Shown: positions 1-9,003 of the stretch, in pieces
Numbering within the stretch: the first letter of the stretch is position 1
How the letters are laid out: each line of letters opens with the position of its first letter
From: Linderina pennispora
Lineage: Eukaryota > Kickxellomycota > Kickxellomycetes > Kickxellales > Kickxellaceae
Assembly: GCF_002104995.1 (NCBI RefSeq)
Contig: NW_024468398.1
Span: forward strand, 1-25,602
DNA length: 25,602 nucleotides
Reading direction: 5' to 3'
Made by a program: the position numbers and the translations under genes
Notes under the pieces: generated by a model
Told to the model about the DNA's origin: nothing
What the model saw: only the letters and a program-made list of their open reading frames with translations
Databases searched by the model: none

Positions 1-3000
1 CCAGGGTGCGCAGGCCGCCCTCAAAAGACAGCACCTCAGCCGAGTAATTGCCAAGGCGACGAATGGAATGGCTGCGGTTGCGGCGCGACTCGGGCGCCAA
101 GTGCTGGAAGACGCGGCTCACCACGCGCTTAGCCTTTTGCTCGAACCGGCTGCTCAGCATCGACTGGTCGCTTGGGGCAAAGGACTCGGTGGAGGCGAAA
201 TGGCGCGACGGCACATGGCGCTGCAACGCCGAGGGCTTGGGCTCAGGCATGGCGTGGGCGCCCAGCGGATTGCCGCCGTTGATGGCCTCAATGGAGTTGA
301 TGGACTTCAGCGACACCTTGCAGAATGACCCGTCCTCGCTGTCGCTGGGCGTCGACGCCCTCACCTGCGTCTCCAGACCCGTCGATGCCGGCAGCGCATC
401 TGTAAGTTCACTGCCGCGCACCTGGGCCTGCAGGCGCGGATCTCGCGCATCAGCACGTCGTTCTGGGCCGACAGCTGCGAGTTGCGCTCCTGCTCGCGCG
501 ACCACCATGCAAACGCGTCGTCGCGCTCCCGACACGCGTGCTGCAGAAGCTCGTCGGGCATGGCGTCGGTGACGGCCTGGCGCGCACTGATCAGCTGGCG
601 CAGGCGCTCCTGCACCGGCAGGAGCTCCTGGGTCTCCCACTGCCGCCGCGCCCGTGCTGCATGGGATTCGGCATCGCAGTTGGCCCTTGAGCATGGCAGC
701 TTGCGCCAGGAGCTCAGCACGCTCCTGCACGTGCGCTGGATGGCGGGCGTGGTCGGCGCGCGCGTCCTGCAATGCGTGCTGGAGCGCATCACGTGCCATG
801 CGCTCGGCTGCCCGTGCCTGGTTGGCCAGGTCCAGCTGTGCTCGCTGCGCCGCACACTGCGCGTCCAACGCATCGATGCGCGAGCGCAGGCGGACGATCT
901 CAGTACTCTCGCCGGCCGACACCGACGTGACTTTGTTGGCCCGCTTGCTCTGTGCGCGGCTGACAGCCCGACGCAAGGCTGTGCGTGGCGAGACAGTCTG
1001 CGCGGCGTCGGTCTGCCCAATGGCTGCGCTCAATGCGTCCTCCAGTTCCTCGGCGCTGGGCATGTGCGGGGCACGCACCGCGACAGGATATCCAGCTTAT
1101 GTGCTGCCTTGGCCTCGCCGCGCCGCACCTCCTCGGATAGCCGCTGCCGCCAGGCATTCTGCAGCTCGGAAATCCGTGCCACGAAAAACCCACACGCCTC
1201 CTGCCGCGTCTCGCCTCGACACTTGCCAGCCGCTCCAATGCCGCAGTGTGTTCTGAGCGCAGCCCGTCGTATGCAGTCTGCAGGGCCGCCGCATAGTCCA
1301 CCAGCGCTGCCAGTTCGCGGGTCGGTTCGCGAAAACCCAAACTGAGCGCCCTGTGTCATAGCCCGCCACTCGCCCGTGGGTGTACTGGGAACCACAGGCT
1401 TGGCTGCCCGCCTGCTGGGCGTCGCTGGAGTACTGGGGAGTACCGAGGACGGATCGCGATAGGCGCCGCCCAGATCGGCACGCACGCGCTTGGCCGAAGG
1501 GCCGGCGTCACGTGCAGCGGCCCGCTTCGACCCATCCACCCCGGCATTCTCCTCAGGCGGATCCTCGACCACGCCGCACATGGGCGACCAAAGCACTGGC
1601 GACCTGGGCAAAATCCAGCACACTGCGGGTCTCTGTGGCCACATCAGTATCGCCAGCATCGTACGGATCCACACAAACAACCATTGACGGTGCGGGCGCC
1701 GCCCCTCAAGCGCCGGCTGCAGCAGCCGCGTGACCTTGGACTCATTGTACGGCACCAGCGCCGGCGGCTCACCGGGCGCCCGCTGCGCATTGAAGCGCTT
1801 GACGTCAAGACATTTCTTCAGAGTCATCAGGCTGGTGTTGATTTTTCCAGCCTCGGCTAGCCGCGCCCCCGTGCGCCTGCGTGCGTCTCACCCGCTCGCT
1901 GCCCGCCAAATCCACAACCGTCAGGGTCCGCACCGACGCCCGCGCCCCCGACGACGCCCAGTGGGCTGGCCGTAGCCGTGCGCTGCGCCTTGACTAGCCG
2001 CGCCTGCAAAAAGCACGTGCGAGCGCGACGACCCGGCGTTGGCGCCGGTTGCGTGGACTGCGCGGCGCAGCTGGCCGTGGATCAGCACGCGGGCCAGGTC
2101 ACGCGTGGTCCTCACCCTGACCGTCGTCGCTCCCTCCACAAACGCCTCCTGCCCCTCGGCCCGCACCCAGCAGCGGTGCCCTCTGCTTGCTCGCAATCTG
2201 CTTTCCCGACATTGCCTGCGGATCGTCCCCACGCCGCCGCCGCCTGCGCGCCCCAGGCACTGCCGTCAATGTCGTCAGATCCAAACAGATCGTACACTGT
2301 CTCGTTGTGAATCTCCACGTATGACACATACAGTTGGTATATCCAGTCACCCGGGCTCCTCACCGAGCGCCGCCGGGCCCTGCAAAGCCTCTACCCACGC
2401 GTCCTCGCCGGGCGCTGCGCGGAACACTGGTGCTGAGACGCGTGCATCGGAACAGAACTCCACCTGCGTCGCATACTTGGGCCTGATCGCCAGGTCGCCG
2501 TGTGCATTCAGCCTATCCACCTCATGCAGAACCGCTGCAACGCTGCGTGCCAGCACCCCGGGTCCTGCCCATGGCCCTGCACGGTGTGCGTCTTGCCCGA
2601 GTTCGTCACGCCATATGCAAACAGCAGAGTGTTGTAGCCGCGGAACAAGTCCCGCACCACTGGCGCCCCACACACCTCATATACCCGTGCCTGTGCTGTC
2701 TGCCCCGGCAACACCCCACTGAACAGGTACCGCCGACCCGCCCATCTCCACCTCCTTGTCGCTGACCACTTGCAATACGCTGCCGGGCATCGCCTCGTCC
2801 TCTAGCATTGACGCTGATGCAGGCTTCAGCCGCAGGTACGTCGTGATTGGGTCTGTTTCTGCCGCATATTTTCCGATCGTCCGCTTCACCGAGTAGGGCG
2901 TCCGTGCTACGGTGTGGGTGCGCCTTGGCGTTGCGGGAATGTTGCTGGTGTCGCTTCTGTATCCGCTCTCTGTCTTGCGCACCCCCACCTCTCTTGTGCT

Positions 3001-3030
3001 GCCTGCTTTCTCTGCTGTGCGTGTTCCCAT
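1..3030 (-). CDS. Kinesin-6-like motor protein, 3' partial, with multiple frame breaks
   Basis: This is a microtubule motor of the kinesin superfamily, closest in motif style to kinesin-6 (KIF20/KIF23, fission yeast Klp9), a group acting in the spindle midzone and cytokinesis. It starts at 3030 and runs off the left edge. Seen in order on the minus strand: DPITTYLRLKP; the P-loop GVTNSGKTHT near 2582-2620; a YVEIHNETVYDLF segment followed by the long insert typical of kinesin-6; switch I SSRSH near 2010-2045; switch II DLAGSER at 1892-1915; INTSL near 1830-1857; NESKVTRLLQ near 1717-1752; and a motor end with DPYDAGDTDVATETRSVLDF near 1615-1680. Glu/Arg/Gln-rich coiled-coil segments follow (about 450-1330) and then a Ser-rich tail. 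Consecutive motifs lie in different frames, so at least seven one- or two-base shifts are needed, but conserved blocks contain no stops. I read it as a real gene with sequence errors; a young pseudogene is the alternative. Confidence 0.85.
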
Positions 3031-3147
3031 GCCGAACTGCTAAATGCTAAACTATAAATGGCTAAATGAAAAAGTAAACAAAAAGAGCCGTACTGTTTAT
3101 CCTTCGCGGTTTTTTGTAGATTTGAGCGTTCATGCTGCCAATTGGCT

Positions 3148-3153
3148 TTTATT
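3148..3153 (-). terminator. Polyadenylation signal AATAAA
   Basis: AATAAA on the minus strand begins 30 nt after the stop codon of the secreted precursor gene. Only about 150 bp separate that stop from the kinesin start at 3030, so the kinesin promoter must lie in or beyond this 3' region. Confidence 0.45.
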
Positions 3154-3182
3154 TCTTAATCACAGGTCACGTTTTCTTGATT

Positions 3183-3836
3183 CTAGTTGTTGACAAATCC
3201 TCGGTTGATCAGCCGTCCGAAGATCATGCCCAGTGTCCGCCCAATGCGCTGGTTGTACTCGTCGTCACCGCCGAACCCCTCCTGCGCAAAGTCATCAACA
3301 TCCTGGTAGTCCACTTGTCCACTGCGCTTGGCCTTGCTCGAGTGCTTCTTGGTCTTCGAGGGCTTTCTCTTCGGCCACTTCCACTGGGTGGAGAACTTTG
3401 GCGGATACCCGTCGCATCCGGTCGTGGGACAATCCTGCGTGGTTATCAGACGCTTGGCCATGCCTCTCTTTCCATGGCTGCCCTTCATCGTGGGCTTCTT
3501 CGAGTAGCCCTGGGGCGCCCTCCTGCCACCGCGGTTGGGCCTATCCAAATAGTCAACCAGTGGCTCCGGGCTGTTGAACTTGTACGAGCGCTTGGCCTTG
3601 CTCGAGTGCTTCTTGGAGTTCTTGGACTTCACTGCCTGGCGCGGCGGGTGGTTCCACTGGATAAGGTCTGGCCTGTCGCGCCAGCAGCCTGTGATGCTGC
3701 ATTCCTGCAGAACCATCATACGCTTGGCCAGCGCTGCCTGGTTGCTGTCTTCCGCGCGCTCACCGCCGTATCCGACTTGGCTGGCTGCGGTCACTGCTGC
3801 AAGCAGCGTGAAAGAGGTCGTAAGAGTAAGACGCAT
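3183..3836 (-). CDS. Secreted precursor with two Lys-Arg-bounded Cys-loop peptide units
   Basis: I recognise no named family. The 217-residue product starts with a clear signal peptide (residues 1-19, MRLTLTTSFTLLAAVTAAS) and has no transmembrane segment. Lys-Arg sites, as cut by Kex2-type proteases in the Golgi, lie at 38-39, 82-83, 123-124, 128-129, 156-157 and 170-171. Right after 38-39 and 128-129 come related peptides, LQECSITGCW and TTQDCPTTGCD, sharing Q-(E/D)-C-x-x-T-G-C, each followed by Gln-Trp (60-61, 151-152) and prolines. A basic spacer ending KKHSSKAKRS closes both units, so the protein contains an internal duplication of about 45 residues. The tail (172-217) is an acidic stretch then a cationic amphipathic end. 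The four cysteines could form one four-residue loop per peptide. A TATA box lies 114 bp upstream and AATAAA 30 nt after the stop. Possible roles are pheromone, signalling or host-interaction peptide, antimicrobial, or wall protein; none is proven. Confidence 0.85.
   Translation of the reverse strand: MRLTLTTSFTLLAAVTAASQVGYGGERAEDSNQAALAKRMMVLQECSITGCWRDRPDLIQWNHPPRQAVKSKNSKKHSSKAKRSYKFNSPEPLVDYLDRPNRGGRRAPQGYSKKPTMKGSHGKRGMAKRLITTQDCPTTGCDGYPPKFSTQWKWPKRKPSKTKKHSSKAKRSGQVDYQDVDDFAQEGFGGDDEYNQRIGRTLGMIFGRLINRGFVNN
3324..3352. repeat. 29-bp direct repeat, copy 1 (inside precursor gene)
   Basis: These 29 bases are identical to 3588-3616. On the minus strand they encode the KKHSSKAKR spacer of the second peptide unit. 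Perfect identity at silent positions suggests a recent duplication or gene-conversion-like homogenisation. Confidence 0.85.
3588..3616. repeat. 29-bp direct repeat, copy 2 (inside precursor gene)
   Basis: Exact partner of 3324-3352. It encodes the same KKHSSKAKR spacer, here in the first peptide unit. The flanking DNA has diverged, so identity is confined to the spacer. Confidence 0.85.
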
Positions 3837-4313
3837 GGTGCTGGTTTTTGGCTTGGATTGAAATGCAAATGCAGAGTGTGTTGGAATGGTGTTGTTGATG
3901 TGTTTGTTGTTAATTTAGGCGAATCTACCCCTCCATCTAGACCTTTTATATGTGGAATCACAAACTTCTGGATACTCTTCCCCTCTCCTGGATATGCCAC
4001 CTAGATATCCCTATTTTCTATATTTAGTCTGTGCCAAGATGCAACAATGCGGGATAAAAATGGAGACCATCTATCTTTCGTCTGCCCAAACCTGCTACAT
4101 TACCAAATATCCACAAAGACAATCCTTGGCTATTTATCGGAAAATCGTCCGATGACATCTCAAAAAGATGTGTGCAGAGCCTCACAAAGAAATGCCCCTC
4201 TCCTCCAAAATAGATATGCATGTGGTGGTCTTATAAATAAACGAAATCGAATTCTAGAAGATTCAATGTGCATAAATCCAATCTCCTAGTACGTCACCCT
4301 GGCGCAAACGCGA
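3837..4313. other. Intergenic region
   Basis: This holds the precursor promoter (TATA at 3943-3950) on one side and the 3' end region of the aldo-keto reductase on the other. It is AT-richer than the genes. I see no other gene; short ORFs here have no recognisable content. Confidence 0.6.
3943..3950 (-). promoter_or_regulatory. TATA box of the secreted precursor gene
   Basis: TATAAAAG on the minus strand lies 114 bp upstream of the ATG at 3836. The leader between them is rich in A and C, with CAACA and CCAACAC runs, as in many highly expressed fungal genes. The spacing nearly matches that of the dehydrogenase gene at 7750. Confidence 0.55.
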
Positions 4314-5235
4314 CTATGCTTCCTCATATCCAAACGCACCTTCATATGCCTTGCCATAGAGGGACACCGGGTCAAGGAACCGCGCCCGGAACGTAATTCC
4401 ATTGATTCTTGAAAAAATCCTCGTCTGTAATCTCAATACGCTCAAAGTTCTCCATCAACCGCTCCTGGCAGTTTGTCTTTGGAATAACACTGTACCCGCG
4501 CTTGACTCCCCACGCCAGCAGTACCTGCGCTGCCGACACACCACGCTCCCTGGCAATCTCATTGATAACCGGGTCTTCGCGCAAATTAAACTTTGCAATC
4601 GAACCCAACGGCGAGTGGCCCGTTACTGTGATTCCCTTTGACTGGCAGAACTCCACTAGTTTTGGCTGCGGCAGGTATGGATGCAGCTCGACCTGGTTCA
4701 CCGCAGGAACAACTGTAGTGTTGGCAAGCAGGTGCTCGAGTCGCGCGGCAGAAAAGTTCGATACCCCAATTGCCTTTACCCTGCCAGTCTCCAACAGCTT
4801 CTCCATCGCCCTGTATGTGTCTACGACGTCAATCTGCAGATCCGACTCGTGGATACCGTCAGTATGTGCAACGGGCTCACTCACGCATAGTGGACCATGC
4901 ATCAAGTACAGGTCGATGTAGTCCAGGCCCAGCTTCGCCAGCGACTCGCTCAGACCAGTGGCCACGTCTTCAGGCCGGTGGAACGAGTTCCAGAGCTTGG
5001 TTGTGACGAATATCTCGGAGCGCGCTATGCCGCTGTTGCGAATACCTTCGCCCACTGCTGCCTCAGTGTCGTACATCCAGGCAGTATCGATATGGCGGTA
5101 GCCAGCCCGGATTGCCTCTTCAACTACCTTGGCCAAAATATCGTGCTTGCCAAGCCAGGTACCAAGACCTATTACAGGCATCTTTGCGCCCGTGTTGAGG
5201 GTTAGTACTTGGGTATATTGGGAAGATACCGTCAT
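4314..5235 (-). CDS. Aldo-keto reductase, one-base frameshift near the C-terminus
   Basis: NAD(P)H-dependent reductase of the aldo-keto reductase superfamily, expected in the cytosol, converting aldehydes or ketones to alcohols; the substrate cannot be read from sequence. The catalytic tetrad is visible: Asp50 (GYRHIDTAWMYD), Tyr55, Lys80 (VTTKLWN) and His113 (DLYLMHGP). VSNFSAARL, NQVELHPYLPQ and the cofactor-binding IPKTNCQERL follow in family order. As written, the frame ends at 4372 after 287 residues with a non-family tail. Removing one T from the six-base run at 4412-4417 restores a typical ending (RARFLDPVSLYGKAYEG) that stops at 4314, giving 306 residues. The decayed neighbour at 5722-6574 keeps the same ending, which supports this. 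A minus-strand TATAAATC lies at 5254-5261, very close to the ATG. Confidence 0.93.
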
Positions 5236-5721
5236 TTTCCGCCTTCAAGATATGATTTATACAGTGTTCAATAGGTGAATAAAAAAGACGTTGTCTTTAT
5301 GAATATAAATATCTTGCTTCTTGTTGGATGGATATATGCCCCCTAGGAATAAGTATTCGCTTACCTCATATTCTCAAGGATTAGGGCTGTGTGAGAATTA
5401 TCCACCATCTAAGAGCAATGGAAGCTGAGGTGGCTTGGGTCCACACGAAACAAACAATCATCTCTTTCCACAATAGCACTCAAGGCAAGAGGCGCTGCCG
5501 CAATCTACGCACAATGTCAGCGAATATTAAGAGGTGGGAACACTCAGTGCTGCTTCTTAGCTAGAGGCAGATGCAAGCTAGCTGATCTTAACAAGTGTAC
5601 CCTATATTGCGTGTGGTGTCAGCAGAAGAGAACATGGATTCCACCCATGACGTACATCGGCACACTCAATAATGTTAATGGAGCAATTAAATCTGCTACC
5701 ACTTCCAAGCCGATAGCGGCC
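5236..5721. other. Intergenic region upstream of the aldo-keto reductase
   Basis: AT-rich spacer between the intact reductase and its decayed copy. It must carry the reductase promoter: minus-strand TATA-like sequences occur at 5254-5261 and near 5301-5312. I see no coding signal. Confidence 0.5.
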
Positions 5722-6574
5722 ACGCTTCTTCAGATCCAAAGAAATCAGCATACTCCTTGCCGAAATAGACTACAAGGTCAAGATAACGAGTCTGATACAC
5801 TGTTGCATTGATTTTGGCCACATCTGTATTAGTAATGTCCGCCTGCTGCAGGTTCTCTACTATCTACCCCTTCTTGGTTAACTCTGCCAGTACATTGCTC
5901 TCCCATCTGATTTCCCACGCAAGCAGTACCTGTGCTGCCGACATCCCATGCCCCTGGAAATCTCATTGATAGCTGGATTTTTGTGTAAACTGAACTTTAC
6001 ATCCGAGTCCAATGGCAGGCACGACGCCACTGCAATGGCCTTTGACTGGCAAAACCTCGCTAATTCTGGCTATGGGAGGTACGGGTGCAGCCCGACTTGG
6101 TTCACCGCAGTAGCAGCTGTGGTGTTTGTTGGCAGACACTCAATATTTGGCATAAGAAAATTTGGCATGCCAATCGCCCTAGCCTTGTATGTCTACAAAG
6201 CCAATCTGCGGATTATCATTTGTGGTGCCTTCATTTGAATTGCCTATGAGGTTGATACATAGCGGCCAATGCATCAAGCGAAGGTCGACGTAATTTAGAC
6301 CTAGGTTTGTTAGCAACTTGTTCAACCCATTGGCTACATCCTCGGGCCGGTGAAACGAGCTTCAGAGCTTGGTCGTTATAAATAGCTCTGAGCATGGGAT
6401 ACCGCTGTTGCAAATGCCGTCGTCGACCGCTGCCTCATTTTGGTACAACTAGGCAGTATCGATATGGCAGTATCCGGCGCGAATAGCCTCTTCAGCTGAT
6501 CTAGTCCCATGTTCGAGATCAACAAACCAGGCTCCATGGCCCATGACGGGCATTTCAGCATCTGTATTTAACAT
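5722..6574 (-). pseudogene. Aldo-keto reductase pseudogene
   Basis: A decayed copy of the reductase at 4314-5235, on the same strand and almost full length. Recognisable blocks in order are EEAIRAGYCHIDTA, SSFHRPEDVANGL, LGLNYVDLRLMHWPLC, MSAAQVLLAWEI and, at the end, DLVVYFGKEYADFFGSEEA, which matches the frameshift-corrected end of the intact gene. It is broken by in-frame stops at 6449-6451 and 6362-6364, both at positions that are Trp in the intact copy (Trp53 and Trp82), and by further stops and frame changes around 5870-6220. The catalytic Tyr and Lys regions are still readable, so decay is advanced but not ancient. No product is expected. Confidence 0.9.
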
Positions 6575-6918
6575 TGTACTTGCCAGTGAGCGGGGTGATC
6601 CTAGCATGATCAGTATTCAGAACAAACAGCTGCTATTACTAGTTCAGTGAGGAATAAAGCCCACAGACATACGATGCGATGTAGCCTAGAGCTATGTCTC
6701 TTGAACCTGCAACAATGCCGAAATGCAAATTCTCTTTGTGGCAAGGGGCGCAATGTTGGGGAGGTACTGCGGATGGAGGCTGAGTTGGCACAAAGCTATG
6801 CGGCAGTGTGCTCACACGCCATAGGAGCAGTTATACAATGGACCGAAATAAGCGTTATAGGCATCTCCACCAAACTTGTAGCTGGAGGATGGCAGCTTTG
6901 GGGGGTAAGTGAGAAAGT

Positions 6919-6940
6919 AAGCAAGCAAGCAAGCAAGCAA
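6919..6940. repeat. (AAGC)n microsatellite, about 5.5 units
   Basis: Five full AAGC units plus AA, in a non-coding stretch. This is a simple sequence repeat; there are no spacers, so it is not a CRISPR array. Confidence 0.9.
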
Positions 6941-7638
6941 ATATGAACATTGTTGAAAGCAACACAGTCGCTATCACTGACGATATGGCATCAAAAACAT
7001 CAGCCAAAGTAGAAGCTGGTTTGACAGCAGTGGTTGTAAGCAAAGTATACCCTGTTGCCATCGTCGCTCGCTCATGTTATTACATGCTGTGCATCATATC
7101 GTTTCGTGGTCCAATTCTGTAACGGCGTTTCGAGCCAGGATGTTGAAAATAGACCTGAGTCGATGGCTACTCTGTGCTGGTAATTGCGCCCTAGATTTGT
7201 TGACCAATTAATGCATCGGACACGGACTTTGGTCTTGTTTGGCACCTAATGTATTACGGTTGCCCACATGACACTTAGTGCATATGTGTGCACGGATGCA
7301 GATCATCGGAGGGATGGAAAGAGGGATATGTGTCGATCAACAGGCATTCGTGGCCAGCCTCATTTTCCTAGCAGAGCAAGCAGTGTAGGCGTAGAAGCAA
7401 ATATGCACTAACGGGCGAGACGGAAGACATGTCGGGCCGCCCACCGACCCTTATTACCCCGAATGCTGCACTAAGCGCCAAGGAATTGCTGCATCTATAT
7501 AGCCAAGCGGGCAAAGGCCGAAAAAAATCCTGCGCGGAGGGAATTGGGTCTGAGAGCCCTTCTCCGTAGTTCTTTATTACTGCTGCTTTCCAGAATAACA
7601 ATCTTGAGATAGGTGGAATAGTGGGGTCTCAGTGTTTG

Positions 7639-7646
7639 TATAAAAA
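7639..7646 (+). promoter_or_regulatory. TATA box of the short-chain dehydrogenase gene
   Basis: TATAAAAA lies 111 bp upstream of the ATG at 7750. A pyrimidine-rich leader with a run of T (about 7690-7730) and a CACAAAC-type segment just before the ATG is typical of fungal core promoters. Confidence 0.6.
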
Positions 7647-7749
7647 GGGTGGCAACGCCAGATCATTTGCTGTCCTCCATTCACCACACAAACCTCTCCA
7701 CCTTTTTTTTATCTCTTCTTGACCACAAACACGCCAGTCTACCGCAGCT

Positions 7750-8550
7750 ATGATTCAAGATATCAAGGGCCATGTCGCTGTTGTCACTGGTGGTGCACAG
7801 TCAATGGGCCTCCTTACTTCCAAGGAGCTCGTAAAACTTGGTGCCAAGGTAGTCATTGGGGATGTCCTCCCAGTTGGAGCTGAAGAAGTTGCCAAGATCA
7901 ACGCCGAAGCTGGATCTACTGTTGCAGTGTTCCAGACTTGCGATGTGTGCGACCCCGATGCACTACAGGCCCTTATTGACCGTGCAGTCTCTGAGTTTGG
8001 AAGATTCGACATTCTAGTCAACAACGCTGGTGTTCTCGACAAGCCCTGGGAGCAGGATCCGACCGGCGAGTATGCGCGCCGCTGCATCGACATTAACGTG
8101 CGTGGGTTGATTGACGGAACTAACCGGGCTCTCCATTACTGGGGCCAGGAGGAGGGCCGCACTGGCACCGTGGTTAATCTAGCCTCATCTGCCGGCTACG
8201 CACCGATATCGTTTATGGCGGCCTATACTGCCTCGAAGGCCGCTGTTATCATGTATACAAAGTCATTGGCAAGCCTGGCTCCCAAGGTGCGTGTCAATGC
8301 AGTGGCTCCAGTGTGGGTCGATACAAAGTTCATCATGGCCGACCACATTGGCCAGGACCACTATACTATCAAGGTAACAGGGCTAATCCACCCAGACACC
8401 GTTGTCGCTGAGATTATCAAGCTTGTCGTTGACAGCCAGTATGCCGGTGACATTGTTCGAATCGAAAACGGCAAGGAACCTTATTTTGACAGCGCGCCCA
8501 AGTCAACCCACGTGGAGGCCAGGCTCAAGAGCGCTGCTCAGGCCTTGTAA
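7750..8550 (+). CDS. Short-chain dehydrogenase/reductase
   Basis: NAD(P)-dependent oxidoreductase of the classical SDR family with a Rossmann fold, 266 residues, close in layout to 15-hydroxyprostaglandin dehydrogenase-like enzymes. Seen: a cofactor loop TGGAQSMG (13-20), Asp38 at the end of the second strand (favours NAD over NADP), NNAG (91-94), Asn116, Ser146/Ser147 and the YTASK catalytic pair (Tyr159, Lys163). VRVNAVAPVWVDT follows in the usual place. One departure is Ser18 where the glycine motif normally has Gly. The start is well placed, 111 bp after a TATA box. There is no signal peptide, so it is probably cytosolic; the substrate is unknown. A damaged copy lies 450 bp downstream on the same strand. 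Confidence 0.95.
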   Translation: MIQDIKGHVAVVTGGAQSMGLLTSKELVKLGAKVVIGDVLPVGAEEVAKINAEAGSTVAVFQTCDVCDPDALQALIDRAVSEFGRFDILVNNAGVLDKPWEQDPTGEYARRCIDINVRGLIDGTNRALHYWGQEEGRTGTVVNLASSAGYAPISFMAAYTASKAAVIMYTKSLASLAPKVRVNAVAPVWVDTKFIMADHIGQDHYTIKVTGLIHPDTVVAEIIKLVVDSQYAGDIVRIENGKEPYFDSAPKSTHVEARLKSAAQAL

Positions 8551-9003
8551 AGTATGTCCTTTTTTAGCATTGTCCACATAGCCTGTTCAGTCAGTAGCAA
8601 GTTTGTTACAGAGGCAAGTAAAGTGTACGTGTTTTGCAGTAATGGGGCAAATACTACTCTATTTGAATACTCTGGTTGTCTGCCTGTGCAGCATTGATAT
8701 AACGAGTGTGAGGCTACTTGTTCAAATAAAAGGGCACAGAGGGATGCTGTGTGGGTGTATCGGTTGTCTGGCGCCTGACCTATCCACAGAGTAGCGTCAA
8801 TAACTTTCATGTCTGCTCAGCTACGCTAACAAAACATTCAATAATAGAGCCTATCGATTTAGCATTGATGAATTCAGCCAATGGATGCACCTCAACTTGT
8901 GCCCATTGATAAAACTACTAAAACTACACAACGGTTCATATCTTCACTTGAACACCAACTACCAACTCTCTACCATAGCATTACTCTTGACTAAAACAAC
9001 CCT
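8551..9003. other. Intergenic region after the dehydrogenase gene
   Basis: 3' region of the dehydrogenase and the sequence before the homologous part of its decayed copy. If the duplicate was once complete, its first 70 or so codons (the cofactor-binding half) should lie here, but I can see no trace. No other gene is apparent. Confidence 0.45.
8725..8730 (+). terminator. Possible polyadenylation signal AATAAA
   Basis: AATAAA lies about 175 nt after the dehydrogenase stop codon. It is the best candidate in the 3' region but is further from the stop than usual. Confidence 0.3.

Larger units (their letters stand above)
6575..7749. other. Intergenic region between redox gene pairs
   Basis: About 1.2 kb separating the decayed reductase (minus) from the dehydrogenase (plus). 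It holds a short AAGC microsatellite at 6919-6940, a CGG-N9-CGG direct repeat near 7420-7436, of the kind bound by zinc-cluster factors (weak), and the dehydrogenase promoter. A 59-codon ORF from 6943 has no recognisable features. I see no convincing gene. Confidence 0.5.

Noticed and set aside
482-1345. Long plus-strand ORFs opposite the kinesin tail
   Set aside because: Arg/Ser/Cys-rich shadow translations. The minus strand shows coiled-coil and kinesin motifs.
3132-4004. A 290-codon plus-strand ORF covering the secreted precursor gene
   Set aside because: It is the antisense shadow of the precursor. The minus strand has a signal peptide, repeated Lys-Arg units, a TATA box and a polyadenylation signal; the plus frame has no motif.
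6919-6940. AAGC repeats as a CRISPR-like array
   Set aside because: Continuous 4-bp units without spacers, in a eukaryotic window: a simple microsatellite.
6647-6946. A 99-codon plus-strand ORF and a 59-codon ORF starting at 6943
   Set aside because: They run into or start beside the microsatellite, with no motif, targeting signal or similarity to neighbouring genes that I can see.
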